Below the pieces are notes generated by a model. The model was not told where the DNA came from. It did no database searches and saw only the letters and a list, made by a program, of their open reading frames with translations. A DNA stretch of 64,000 bases from Hymenoscyphus infarciens. Taxonomy: Eukaryota > Ascomycota > Leotiomycetes > Helotiales > Helotiaceae. Numbering within the stretch: the first letter of the stretch is position 1; the number at the start of each line of letters is the position of its first letter. Positions 22,746-34,900 of the stretch are shown here, piece by piece. Location: contig LLCB01000227.1 in NCBI GenBank assembly GCA_001414345.1, positions 34,350 through 98,349 of the forward strand, in the 5' to 3' direction. Both the position numbers and the translations under genes were made by a program.

Positions 22746-23236
22746 GAGCCAAATTAGCTCAAGCACCTAACAAAAGAGGGCTACGAAAAATCAAAGCTGC
22801 TTGGAGGCGAAAGGAAATGTATTTCCAGCATCTTCAGCCCTGTAGATGCGTCAGGAAGCCAGTTCCGGCCGGGATGTGCTGCGGGAAAGGCGGATAAAGG
22901 ACCGGGGGATGGATGTTGCATAAACGCTGGAACTTCAAGCGAAGCGAGTGAGGAAGACAAAGATGGGAGGATAATCAGGTAACTAAGTCCTTGTATGAAA
23001 CGAATGCTCTGATAGCGCCATGTTTATTTTCATAACAGAACTCTTGCTCTCCAGTGGTTGGAAAAGGGAAATATCCGTGACTGAAGGAGCCTCGCTAAAG
23101 AACCATAGTTACACTGTAACACCGCAGCTGCCAAATTTACAGTGCATCAAATCCTCCTCTCCGAATGCCCGAGTAAGTAATTCGTGCCAGAGCTTCCCAT
23201 CTCGCTTCCTCGGTTGATTTTCCCAGGTTATAGTAA

Positions 23237-23731
23237 ATGCAGACAATCAAACGAGATTCATCCAATCCTATTGGTACGCTCGAGAACTTCCAAAGACACC
23301 TTCTTTCTTTACGGAATCCGGACACAACCCGCGCAGCAGAGCAGAGACTTTTGACATCGGCACTCCCGCTCAGTACTGTCGATCCATCTCATTCTTGCCA
23401 GGTCCTGGTATCTCATTGCGCAACCATCCGGCGAACTGCTCAGGTCGACTTGTGTTTCAAGAGCATTAATCCGAGATCACGCTTTCCACTCTCCAAATAC
23501 AATACAAAAAACGTGACTCTCAAACCGGCACTTGCCAACTTATTTGTCAAGAGTTCTAGACCTGTAGCCCCAAACATGTGGGTTGTGGAGTAAGTGAACC
23601 ACTGGGCTGAAATCTCATCTCTGAAATCTCATCTCCAATTTTCTTCTTCTCAACCCAGAGATGTCATCGTGGCCTTTATCCCCGTCACCCGCGGGAAGGT
23701 GGCAAGTGGAGAGCTAGAGTGGGCAGAATAA
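23237..23731 (+). CDS. Candidate small two-exon gene, function unknown
   Basis: An ATG at 23,237 opens a 117-codon frame that ends just after a good 5' splice site (GTAAGTGAAC). Removing the 69-bp segment 23,590-23,658 (ends CAACCCAG) joins it in frame to DVIVAFIPVTRGKVASGELE and a TAA at 23,729-23,731, for about 142 residues. I recognise no domain, signal peptide or membrane segment. A competing model uses a different frame through 23,020-23,172, an intron at 23,173-23,226 (GTAAGT to CCCAG) and an exon reading to a TAA near 23,466. The two models cannot both be right, and neither may be real. Confidence 0.22.
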
Positions 23732-24294
23732 CAACTGTAGCTGGGAAGTGGATAAGAAATGGAAAAAGAATTTGGGATCATGGTTGATGGAAGAAAAGAG
23801 AAGAAAAAAGCTCTGCGTTGGCACTTGTAAGAAGAGCCTTACCCCACAAAAATCGGAACATATTGTTGTGGGTCCGAGTAGATCATCGCGCGATACCCAA
23901 GATCCATTTCCTTCCGTAGTTTGAGGCCGATTCACGATACCGAGTACTCACAGGATCCCATCAAGTAGTTGTCTGAACTGTTTGGAAGAATGGATTCTGA
24001 TTATTCGAACCAATTAGAACAATGACATATTGTGCGAGCTAGTTTCGAATAGTAAGACTTCCGCCATGGCCCGATACTAGTGGATGATGAAAACTTTGGA
24101 TTGTATAGCGTAACAAAATCCAACGATTGGACATACGCTTTGGCAAAATACAAACTATGGTTATACAAAAGACTTGACACATACAAACAAGGCTCGCAAT
24201 TGACATCATCCCACTCAAAACATATGACTACTTGCTAAACCTCAAACAATGCTTACCTGCAGTACCACGCCTCTCACAACTTCTTCCACGTACT
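23732..24294. other. Intergenic island DNA, no gene recognised
   Basis: No convincing open frame, RNA gene or repeat is visible between the candidate gene to the left and the MITE copy to the right. Confidence 0.5.
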
Positions 24295-24448
24295 TACAGA
24301 CTGTTCTTGCAGTTCTTGCAATTCACCCTATAAAGGATAAATGAGCACTAGTTTTACACTAACCCAAACTCACTTGAAACCCTTATTTTGGTGATAAAAG
24401 TTTATAGGGGTAATATACTTTTACGGTAAATGGACCGAATAGTCTGTA
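24295..24448 (-). mobile_element. Stowaway-like MITE, copy B, inverted relative to copy A
   Basis: This 154-bp copy starts TACAGACTGTTCTTGC and ends GGACCGAATAGTCTGTA. The terminal TACAGACTRTTC repeats are better preserved than in copy A, and flanking TA dinucleotides fit a Tc1/mariner-type target duplication. It is about 23 bp shorter than copy A, mainly because copy A carries extra sequence around 20,690-20,720. Confidence 0.82.
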
Positions 24449-26172
24449 CACCAGCTCAACTCACCTCCACTCTAAACACTTTCGTTGTGAGACCACCTCA
24501 TATAACCAACCAACCACGGTACTCGACCTAAAATCCCAGTCACGGTAGTTGTCACAAACTCCACACTTCGACCCATCCCATCTCTCCCAGCAGCCAAGGA
24601 AAAGACAAGACCCATCAAGGTAAAACCCGGCTTCTGAAACAAAATTAGAGGCGAAGCTCTCCATTAAACCTTCCTTTTAGGCGGAGAATACCAGCACTAC
24701 CATAACCATAGCATGAGAGACCCGGAGTCTTCGGCCAGGTATGACATCAATAGCATCAACAATATCCAAACACTCAGCCATTGACCAAAAACCTCGTGTG
24801 ACAAGACCACAAGACCACATGACGGCATTCATACTCAGTAAAACTCGTGATCGCTCGTCCGTCACTTTAATGTGTCATTCCAGCGCTTCCATTGGCTCCA
24901 CATTCCAGAAACAAAGAAAAAAGACGGAGCCCTAGAAATCCCATCCCAGGGTCCACCCTCCCTTCCAATTATAGGCGTGAGAAGAAGAAAGAAAAAAGAA
25001 GACAAAATAAACGTCATCCGGAACCCTTCTAGACCCCGTAAATACCGAGTAGAATAAGACTTGCACGAGCGTTCAAGTCACATCACGCGAGCACACAAAC
25101 CATAACAAAGGCAAACAAGCTACTGTGAGGCTACTGCACTCCAAAAGAAAGGTCCGTGACCACGGAGAGACGTGCACGAAGCTTTCGTGGAGGATGTGCT
25201 CCGGTACGGAGATCAGTGAACCACGAAGAGACTAGAAACATGGGAACGGTACACTACACGCCATCAGTTTGCCGGGCCTCCCGCAACCTGAAGAAAAAGT
25301 TCAACAGCATTACCAAAATCCGTACTCGGTACTGGATAGTAGGGGACACCAAACAAACTCTCGCACCGGGCAACGAGGAAAAAAGAGTGAAAGATGAGAT
25401 GAGGTAATTGTTCAATCAAAGGTCCGTGTCACTGCAAACTCAATGCAAGGGATTAGAGAAGAAGGGTGAGTCTGAAACTCGAAAGTCCTTCGTCAATTTA
25501 TGACGAAGAGACTTTGATGTGTGTTTTCATTGACAGATTGTATGCTATGGTAAACCTCGTCTTGCTCGACTAATCTTGCTTTCCCTCCTCAAAAGTAGAT
25601 TGATATAATGACGAGCCAGAGCAATGACAAGACTCCGACCCATGTTCTGCGCTCCACATAATTGATGTGGAGACCCTTTGCTTCTAAAACAAACTATCGT
25701 TGACAACACTGAAGCTCCATCGAGCCAGAACATGTAACCAAAAGAACCAAGTGTCCTTGAAATGCGCCCCCACCCGATGCAAGCGACTCCATTGTCGCCA
25801 TGCCTGATGGTATGATAAATCTTTCTGCCAAATCCCGATGCCAGATGCCCCAATAACAAGAAAGAAAATGTTTTTCATATTGCATATAGCGAGTGTTGTC
25901 AAATGATCCCCATGCTCCAAATGCTGTGACTCAAAAGAAACTTTTTTTATGACCAGGAAAGAAGAGAAGAAAAAGATGTGATGATGCTCCGAGATGATGC
26001 TTTTTTTGTACAACCCAAATATTCGTATAGTGCAACGCCAAATCCTTGATGAGGATGTGAGAGAGGAGGTATGGGTATTGTATGGTAATCGTAACAAGGT
26101 CTGAAAAAACTCCGTAGTAATTGTAAAAAAGGTAGAAAGTCGTTTGTAGAATAGTGTGTAGTAGAAGGTTAT
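24449..26172. other. Intergenic DNA downstream of the ECL1-like gene, no gene recognised
   Basis: Several open stretches of 60-137 codons on both strands overlap one another, lack recognisable motifs and have no consistent splice signals. The part adjacent to 26,172 should hold the 3' untranslated region and terminator of the ECL1-like gene, which is transcribed toward this interval. Confidence 0.5.
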
Positions 26173-26652
26173 CTAATTCGATTGGCGTCGAGTGTAGCGA
26201 GATTGATCGAAGGAGCTGGCATACGCTCTCAAGGCCTTCCTGGACTCATCCGACAGTTGCTGTGGTTCTGATATCGAGGAGGTGCTCTGCATGGAGAAGA
26301 GGCTCGATTGGGAACTCGATGGAGTCAAGACTGGCTTGGTGTTGTACTGTGGTGAGGTTTGTGGCCGCGAGGGTTGGTAGAAGGTGGAAGTGCGTGGAGA
26401 GGGTGTGGTGCCATATGGCTGTGGGTTGTTGAAGTTGTAGGCAGGCTCGAGGTGGAATCCCTGATGGGGAGATCGTGCTGGCCAGGAAAAGGCGCCTCGT
26501 GGGGAGGAGGGAGACGATGCGGTCGATCCGGCACTCGAGGAAGCAACCTCGTACTCGGCCAATCGACACGATTCCGAGCAGTACACTCTGCCATCCGTTT
26601 GTTTATCACACGCAAGACAGAAGTCTGGTGACCAATCCATAGCCGTTGCCAT
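26173..26652 (-). CDS. ECL1-family zinc-binding life-span/stress regulator
   Basis: The 159-residue product starts MATAMDWSPDFCLACDKQTD. It has the short N-terminal zinc-binding signature of fungal ECL1-type life-span regulators, with Cys12, Cys15, Cys25 and Cys29 (FCLACD, then YCSESCRLAEYE). A Ser-rich stretch (about 36-48), a Pro/Ser/Tyr/Gln-rich disordered middle and a conserved-looking basic C-terminus (LRAYASSFDQSRYTRRQSN) follow. In fission yeast, members extend chronological life span and respond to metal, sulfur and oxidative stress; that role is inferred here from the family. The frame remains open upstream to an ATG at 26,811, but the start at 26,652 is preferred because it puts the Cys signature at the N-terminus, as in relatives, and because the upstream part is repetitive. 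No intron is needed. It is the only clearly intact gene in the window. Confidence 0.85.
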   Translation of the reverse strand: MATAMDWSPDFCLACDKQTDGRVYCSESCRLAEYEVASSSAGSTASSPSSPRGAFSWPARSPHQGFHLEPAYNFNNPQPYGTTPSPRTSTFYQPSRPQTSPQYNTKPVLTPSSSQSSLFSMQSTSSISEPQQLSDESRKALRAYASSFDQSRYTRRQSN

Positions 26653-26661
26653 TGTGTAGAT

Positions 26662-26686
26662 GTTGAAGGTGTTGAAGGTGTTGAAG
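26662..26686. repeat. 9-bp repeat in the ECL1-like 5' leader
   Basis: Nearly three copies of TGTTGAAGG lie 10 bp upstream of the preferred start codon. They are in frame with the coding sequence and would add Phe-Asn-Thr repeats if translation began upstream. Confidence 0.75.
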
Positions 26687-26930
26687 CGAGGGTGCCGGGT
26701 GCACCGTGTTTTCGTTTTCGAAGTGTGTTGGGAAGGAGGGCGGATGAGAAGGCTTTTTATGTCGTCTCGAACGAGGGCGTGAAGTTTGCTTGTGCACGAA
26801 TAGTTGTACACGAATCTTGTGACTCAGAAGCGGAGCCTGGTGCAAAGAGGTTGTGGAAAAGCGGCTATCTGACTGAATTGACTTTGAATAAAAAGGCGAA
26901 CGATGGTCAAGAAGGTGGAAGTGATGAGGT

Positions 26931-26975
26931 GGTGATGGTGGTGATGGTGGTGATGGTGGTGATGGTGGTGATGGT
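26931..26975. repeat. GTGATGGTG minisatellite upstream of the ECL1-like gene
   Basis: About five consecutive 9-bp GTGATGGTG units lie some 280 bp upstream of the start codon. On the strand of the gene this is a CACCATCAC tract, a purine/pyrimidine-skewed repeat that may vary in length between strains. Confidence 0.85.
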
Positions 26976-27076
26976 TGGTGGGAGTGAAGATGATGAAGCA
27001 GAGAAGAAGAATGGTATCATGGGTCCCGTTGACTATTTGAATGGGTGAAAGGGTGGGTGTGTTTGAAGGGCGGAGT

Positions 27077-27104
27077 GAAATGGGAAATGGGAAATGGGAA
27101 ATGG
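27077..27104. repeat. GGGAAAT short tandem repeat
   Basis: Almost four copies of a 7-bp GAAATGG unit occur in the upstream region of the ECL1-like gene. Confidence 0.8.
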
Positions 27105-28120
27105 TGAGGTGAAGGAGGTGCTGCTATTGTGGGCACCTTGGTGAGGGTTTCGAGAGGTCATATAGAAATGGAGTCGACGGGGTTTTTGCTCCTTGGCTGG
27201 TCCTGACCCTTGGCCTGCAGTTTTTGGCAAGGAAGTGCCCGCAGAGGGACAGGCTAACGCATTTAGGACTGGTGTGGAATCGGGAAATGGTCTAACCTGA
27301 ATGGGTAAGGAAGGGGTGTGGAGAGGCACCCCTGCTGGTGTGACTTTAGAAATTGTGAGTGAGATGGTGCCATCACTGCATTTTATTTTGTTTTGGCTTG
27401 CTGCCCTTTCCGGACCTCCCTCTCTCAGCAGTCTTCCCAAGGCTCTCACGAGTCCATTGGGGCGGCGTTCGGTGTCTTTGGTGAAGACATTTTCAAAGGG
27501 ATTGATCGATCACCTGCCTCGGGTCTGACAAGTCTAGTTGCCTCGCAAGAAGACTAGTTGCCTACTAATCCGACTTAAAACTGGCACGTCGCATGGAAAA
27601 TGAACGAGTACGGCCACAGTGAAGTGACCACGGACAATGAGCAAGCGCCTCGGGCGGCTTCAGCAGCGATTTTTCGACTGCGACGCTGGCCCGCTGCTTT
27701 CAGTTCCTCTCCAAACAGCCAGCCCTCCAACAAGGAAGTCCGACTCTCCGACCACCCGGCCCTGCAAGAGCAGCGAGCGAAGGCAGCGTAACGCGGCCAT
27801 TTCTGCACGATCCTGCCTCTGCCGTTGCTTCCCCACTCTAATTCCCTCAGCTCTCCTATCCAGTCAATTGCTCGATCCCTTTCCCAAGTTAAAGCAGCGG
27901 ACGTGGGGTGTTTTGGACGAGACAGGGGCTCCTGCTGCACCTACGAGGGTGTTGCATTGGTTTGAAGATGCTCGCCCTGGTCTGGTCTGGACTGCTGGCG
28001 GGCAGCCTTCGCTGCTCATGATAAACAATAAAAGCGGCAGTAAATACAGGTAGCTTGCGTTGTTTGAACCCTTTAGAAGAATTTCGAGTATTAAGCGAGA
28101 CATTTGGAACCATTGAAGCC
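27105..28120. other. Upstream region of the ECL1-like gene, no further gene recognised
   Basis: Open stretches on both strands overlap and carry no motif. The interval is pyrimidine-rich on the minus strand, as often seen in fungal promoters, and probably holds the promoter and leader of the ECL1-like gene. I could not assign specific factor-binding sites. Confidence 0.45.
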
Positions 28121-28215
28121 GTTTGTTCCAAGTATTTCGGTTATTCTTATAAATCATTCTGAATGGTTAGAACAACGAAAGCTATTCTTTGCCGCTTTTG
28201 TTGACAGCATTGGTC
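28121..28215. repeat. Degenerate dispersed repeat, copy 3 of 3
   Basis: TTTGTTCCAAGTATTTCGG, AGAACAACGAAAGCTA and TGCCGCTTTTGTTGACAG parallel the copy at 20,855-20,965. The inverted pair TTGTTC/GAACAACG is best preserved here, about 57 bp apart. Confidence 0.55.
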
Positions 28216-28789
28216 ATCTTCAGGGCCTCTCGGTGTGGTGACACTCCTGCGTCGTGGGCGTCGTTCAGCAGGTCACGTCCTTGATTCTCTGGCTTAAGCG
28301 ATGGAATGTACAAGGTAACTTTTGTCTCTTGTCTCTTGATCTCGAACAAGGTCGGTATCACAGCCATTTGAATCATTTCTGGACAAGTACGAGAGCTGCT
28401 ACTAGTACGACAAATCCGTCGCAGCAAGCGCTAGCAACAAAACACCCAATTCTGGCTCTGTAAATTAAACATCTTGGACTCTTGCTGGATAGCCAATCAT
28501 CAACGACCAGAGCTCGTCATTTGCAAGGACTTGACTGAGCCATCGTTTCTGGGGGAGGAGAAAGCAAACCTTGAACCTGGAAGGCATCGCCAACTAGCGT
28601 CTGATTCCACTACAGGCATACTTTTCCTACCTTTCTTAAGGCCGTGCCTTTAATAAAGACACCACCTTTACGTAGCTTCTTTAGTACGAAGGACATATAT
28701 AAATCTATAGCCTACACACGCTCCTATACACCACGGGCATATAGAGGCTAGTATATCAATTAATCTACACAATTCGAAGTAAGCTAGGT
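28216..28789. other. Right edge of the island
   Basis: Composition falls from balanced to AT-rich between about 28,630 and 28,760. No gene or clear transposon end marks the switch; the first repeats of the GTAAGCT type begin at about 28,778. Confidence 0.55.
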
Positions 28790-28865
28790 AAGCTATCAAT
28801 TACTAGATAAGCTATCAATTGCTAGGTAAGCCATCAATTACTAGAGACGCTATTAATTAGAAGAG
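28790..28865. repeat. 19-bp minisatellite, 4 copies
   Basis: Four adjacent units of AAGCTATCAATTACTAGAT and close variants (AAGCTATCAATTGCTAGGT, AAGCCATCAATTACTAGAG, ACGCTATTAATTAGAAGAG) occur directly at the boundary of the right AT-rich block. Confidence 0.85.
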
Positions 28866-31339
28866 CCAGATCTACAAAAGCTATTAGCTAAGTAGGCTAA
28901 AATCTATTAAGCTAGTAATATTAAAATTTATAGATAAGCTATTAACTACTAAGTTAGCTACTAATCTTAATTTATATAATTAACGAGCACTAGATCGTAG
29001 AAAATGCTTAAATTATGTTTTATTTATAGTATTAAACTATATTAGCGCCTAATAATATAATTAATCCTATTCTATATTACTAAATAAGAGACCTCTAACT
29101 ATAAAGCCCTACTACTATATATCTCGTAATATTAAACTACTACTACTAACTATAGTAGCTACTAGCGATATAATATTACACTATAAAGGCTAGAGCACCT
29201 TAAACTATTAATAGGATATTACCTAGTTATTCTCCTCTCTTTTAATAGTAGCGCTTTCTATATCTATATTAGTCTTAGTCTTAAAGAAGGTTTCTACTAG
29301 GTAAGTAAATATTAATTAAAGATTAAGTCTAGTAGAAAGCTCGCTAGATAATAATTCTATTTCTATAATATTAATCTTCTACTAAAGTATAATATTCTTC
29401 TTCTATTAGTAGTTAGAAAAACATATCTAGATAGATAGGAAGAGAATATACGTTAACCTTAGTACTCTTCGTCTTAAAGACCTCCTTTTTAGTTCTTATT
29501 ATACTAACTAGCTACCTAAGTTATTATTAATAATTAGTACTACTAGTAAGAACATACCTTATATATTTACTCGTAGATAAAATAAGTTCTTTTAAGGCTT
29601 TATTTATATAAGTTCTCTTAAACTTTATACTTATACTTAAGAAGGCTTTTATATTTAGTTAATTTTATAATATAGCGTACTTTAGCCTCGTCAACTTCTA
29701 TAAAAGCTTAACCGAGTCTAGGAATTCGATTTAGTAGTACTTAGATAGACTTAAGACTTAGACTAACGTTATTATTAAAGTCGGCTTTATAAAAGGACTA
29801 TTTAGTATAGCTATCTATAGTAAATCCTCTATAATCGCCTCTCTTTAAGGTGTTAGTATTATTTAAAGAGCTACTAGCTATATAAGCCTTACTACCCTTC
29901 TTAGAATCCTTATTAGTAGGTTTCTAGATTTTATTAAGTTATCGTTTAAGAGTAACGTTATTAAGAGTCTTTAATAGGAATAAATCCTTAATCTAATCTA
30001 GGTCGAGCTCGTAATTAAGAGAGAGAGACTTAGTAGTATTATTTATAGATATAGAAGCTATTTTAAATCTATTTAAGGTTAGTATATAAAAGGTAAAGTA
30101 TATAGAAATAGAACTTATATTATAGACTATAAAGGAGCTATACTAGATAGCTAGGACTATATCTAAGAATCGACTTAGTAGTAGCCTACTAAGAGGTAGA
30201 AGATATATAGGTTATTAGAATCGAGATATAAAGAGTTAAAGAAAAGAAGTAAATTATAAAGATATAAATAGTAGCCTAGTTTAATACTATATAATATTAC
30301 TAAGTTAATATAGAAAAGGAGAAGTAAGCTAGTAAGTAACTAGTAAGCTATTTCTAGCTAGATAAGCTATACTATATAGATAAACCATACTTATAGAATT
30401 CACACTAACTTATCCTTACTACTTAGATAGTGTAATTTCTAATATACTCTTTAAAGTAAGATTTAGATAGGTTTAAGTATCTAGCTTTCTATCTTCTATA
30501 GAAGTAACCTTTTATAGTTCTATTACTTATAAGTCTTAAAGCCTTACTTATACTTTATTATTTAGAATTCAAGGACTTAATTTCTAAGACTTTAGCCTTA
30601 GTATTAGTACTTCTTATTTATAGACTTAGCCTTAGATTAGCTATTATTAATCGAATTCTAAGACTTTAGTATTTATTATATACCTTTTAGCTTTAAGACT
30701 TGCTTAAAGGCCTTCTATAAGCTTAAAGTAGTAGCTGCCTTTAAAGTAGTAAGTATTACTTTGATATTATTATTATTATTTATAACTAAACTTGTGTTAT
30801 TTTCTTTACTATTATTATTATTCGTATTATTATTTTAAGTATAACTACTCTTCTTAGAACCCTTCTAAACCTAGATTACCTATATTACCTATTAAAGTAA
30901 TCTTAGTTACTTCTTTTCTTAATCCGTGTCTTATTCCTAGAATAACTCTTCTATAGTTTAGGAGTAATAGTTATAGTTATTAGAAAATTGTTATATAAGT
31001 TATATAATTAAGTAAGGCGGCTTTTTATACTATAGTAGGCTGTGTAAATACTCTAATTAATTTTAAAGCTAAGACTTTATAAAGTTTAAAGATATAAGAA
31101 TAAGGAGTTAGCTAAAAGCTCTCTTTAAATAAGTATTTTTACTATTTATAAGACCTAGCTTAAAATAGGAATTAATTAAGTAATTTTAGTTAAAGTCTTT
31201 AAAGGGTTTTTACTCTATTATATAGGATTTATAAAAGCTAGGATTAAATAAGCAGTCTTAGGAAATATACCTAGTTAAATATGTTTTTTACTCTAATATA
31301 AATAGTATTATAAGTATAAGGGATTTAAGTAGTAGTAAT

Positions 31340-31930
31340 AGCTAATATAACTAGGTAAGTTCCTAAGTAATAGGTAAGCTACTAATTTATAAGTAAGCTT
31401 TTTTACTAAGCTCTCTTACTAAATTATAACTAGGTAAGCTTCTAATTACTAGATAAGCTGCTAATTCATAAGTAAGCTTTTTTACTAAGCTTATTATAAC
31501 TAGGTAAGCTTCTAATTACTAGGTAAGCTACTAATTTATAAGTAAGCTTTTTTACTAAGCTCTTCTACTAAATCGTAACTAGGTGAGCTTCTAATTACTA
31601 GGTAAGCTACTAATTCATAAGTAAGCTTTTTCACTAAGCTTATTGTAACTAGGTAAGCTTCTAATTACTAGGTAAGCTACTAATTTATAAGTAAGCTTTT
31701 TTACTAAGCTCTCTTACTAAATCGTAACTAGACGAGCTCCTAATTACTAGGTAAGCTACTAATTTATAAGTAAGCTTTTTTTATCAAGCTCTCTTACTAA
31801 ATCGTAACTAGGTAAGCTTCTAATTACTAGGTAAGCTACTAATTTATAAGTAAGCTTTTTCACTAAGCTCTCCTACTAAATCGTAACTAGGTAGGCTCTT
31901 AATTACTAGGTAAGCTACTAGTTTACTAGC
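31340..31930. repeat. Tandem array with alternating 70- and 79-bp units
   Basis: The marker AACTAGGTAAGCTTCTAATT, or a variant, recurs at about 31,428, 31,498, 31,577, 31,647, 31,726, 31,806 and 31,885. Long units contain a CTCTTACTAAATCG segment that short units lack. Each unit carries GTAAGCT three times. Variants GGTGAGCTTC (about 31,582) and GACGAGCTCC (about 31,732) look like less mutated ancestors. Confidence 0.88.
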
Positions 31931-34900
31931 TAGTAGGATCCTAGTTTATAAGTAAGTAAGCTCTAAAAGCTAAAGTAAAGTCTCTCTTAACCGGCGGTAT
32001 AGTAGTATATAAGCTATTTATTACTTATTAGTTATTCGGTGTTAGTAACTAATATAGGTAGAGTAAGAGAACCTATAAAGTGAAAAAGCTTAGTCTTAAA
32101 TTAAAGAGTAATCTATAGAATAAGAGATAAGCTATAAATTAAAGAGTAAATAAAGTAAGTTATACTAAGAGCTTTTTTAATACTCTTTAGTATAGTCTTT
32201 AAGATAATTTTATTACTAAGAGAAAAAGAGTAGGATTTAGTAGAGGTAAGTAAGAGATTAAAATCAGTTGAATTAAACCTTACTATAATATAGTAAGGAA
32301 TTATATATAATTTAAGAGATATATAATATTAAGTAAGATATAAAAGTTATAGCTTAAAACCTTAAAAAGCTTTATAAATAGCAACTAAACTCTGTAGATA
32401 TAAAACTCCTCTAATATAAACCCCTCTCTCTATATCTTAAACAGAAACCCTAAGAATAGAAAAATAATAAACCGAATACTATTCTTAGTATTTATAAAAA
32501 TTATATAGTAAGAAAGTAAAACTATGTCGTTACTCTTAAATCTAGACTACTCTAAATCTAAGCTACTAATAAAAATAAATCTTCTATAGACAGACGTACT
32601 AAGTAGATATATACTAAGAAAGGAGAAAGAAGGTTAAGTTATCTCTTCTTACTCTTAGACTTTTTAATAATAGAGAGTAGTGTTTATAATAGCCTAACTT
32701 CTCTTATTTTAGTATAAAGCTTTTTAAAAGCTACTATATTATCTAATAATAATTCTAAAGCCTTAATTCCTTAAGTAGTAGAAGAAAGGTAGACTTATTT
32801 AGCTAGAGACGTAATTTCTATATTACTTATTACTCGCTTATTTAAGTATAAGAATTAATAGTGATTTCTATTAAAAGTAGTATTAGAATTATCACTATAT
32901 TATATTTCTATATTTATATATACTATTACTAGAGAAGAAGAAGACTTACTCTTAGCTAGTAACTAAATAGATAATATTAATATAGCTATAGTATTTATCT
33001 TTAGACTAATAAAGTTTACTAGGCTATATATAAGACTTTAACTAACTTAATTAGTAATCTCAGACATTAAGCAAATAAAGTTACTTAGTAGTAGTGTTTC
33101 TAGCTATATTATTAAAGGTATAATAGTATCTAAGGATTAAGACTATTATATATATAATAGAGAGGGATTATATAGTAATTATAATACCTAGAAAGAAGTG
33201 TTTAGTATAGAGCTAAGTAATATATATAGCTATTATATAAATACTAGAGAAACCTTATAACTAGAAGTTTATTATATATTATTATTAAAACGTAATTAAT
33301 TTAGAAGATTAATATTAACATTATATAAGTCGCTGTTTTATAAGAATTTATTAAAGTTAATATCGTTAATTTCAAAAGTAAATAGAAAAAGTTCATAAAC
33401 TCTTACTACCTTAGCTTATATCTCTTTATCTTATACTAATTATACTATAAGGTTAGTATTATTTAAGTACTATATAGTTAGTTTAAGAGCAGGATCTAAG
33501 GATTATAAGTACTACGATTTAGGTTAAAGTAATACTTTAGTAGGCTAAACTTTAATCTTAGGTCTAAGAGATCTCTTAAGAAGGCGTTATTACTATAAAA
33601 GAGCTCGTTCTATATTCTATTATTACTAAAGAGCTTATTACTTATTATAATATTATTAAATATTAACTCCTTTCTCTATAAGGTTATAATATAATTGAAT
33701 TATACTAATTTACTTAGAACTTATTATATAGCTAATAGTATAAAGAGTAAGCTTAATATTATAATAGCTCTTATTATTATTTTTCTCTTTTAGACGTTTC
33801 TTGTATTTATCTTTTAACTCTAGTAAGCTTATACTATCTAGTACTTTAGAGATAAAATTAACCTAAGCCGCCTAAGTAAGAGGTTTACTAACCGAGTTAG
33901 CTAGTCTCTTAAAATACATAGTATCTTACTATAGACGCGATTTTTAGTTTTTAAAAGCATTCTAGACTCTTACCTTTAAACGTTCTTAGATTATAGTATT
34001 ATACTTAAGGTTATTAAAGCTAAAGCTTTATATATATAAATTATATATATCTTATAGAGTCTAGATCTCTAGTATTATATTATTAGGATTTTTCGTAGCT
34101 TTAGTAAAGCCGAACTCCTCTTTAGTAAGAGTACTTATATCTACTAAGTAGATTTAAATCTTATTAAAGTAACATAGGCTAAAATCGACCTTTTAATATT
34201 ATATAATATTAAGTAGAGATAATCTATCTAGTTTTATATTATAAGAAGAGATACTAAAGTCGGCTTTATCTAATAGTTATAAGTTCTTATTATTTATACT
34301 ATTATATAGAACTTAGTACTAGTTATTATCTTATATCTTAATACTATACTCTAGCTTCTTAGTATTTATAACAACTACTCTATTAGAACTAATACTGAAA
34401 GGTCTTAGAAGTATATAGGAAATCTTATAAATTCTATAATAATAAGCTTCTTTATCTTTAGCTAGTAGAGAGAATATAAGAACTAGGAAATTATAATAGT
34501 ACTAGAATCTTTTAATTACTATTAGCGTTCTTCTCTCCTTCTTTAACACTATATAGATAATAATACTATTAGTAAAGGTAAAAATTAGATTTAATTAAGC
34601 TAAGAAATAAATTTAAAAGTTATACTATAGAGCTTTAATTAAGCTAGAGAGTAGTTTATAAAGTAGTTAAGTCTACTAAAAATGAAATTACTTAGATTAA
34701 GTAAATTAATTAAGTTAAAAAGAGGAGATTATAATATCTTATAATCTTAGAGATACTATAAGAGCTTTGATAACTAAGGAATAAGAATTCGATAAAGTAG
34801 GATATATAAAGAAGAGTTATATCTTAGATATTAAAGATCGAAGCTGCGAAGTTAAGTAGATTATAAGATTTAGGTTAAAGTAAGACAACTTTTTACCTTC

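Noticed and set aside
26653..26811. N-terminal extension of the ECL1-like protein from the ATG at 26,811
   Set aside because: It would place the Cys signature about 65 residues in, unlike the family, and includes repetitive leader sequence. It remains possible as an alternative start.
26359..27048. Overlapping plus-strand frames opposite the ECL1-like gene and its leader
   Set aside because: They are antisense to a recognised gene, and one is simply the translation of the GTGATGGTG minisatellite.
27575..28053. Several 60-138-codon frames on both strands
   Set aside because: They overlap one another with no motif and no consistent splice signals.
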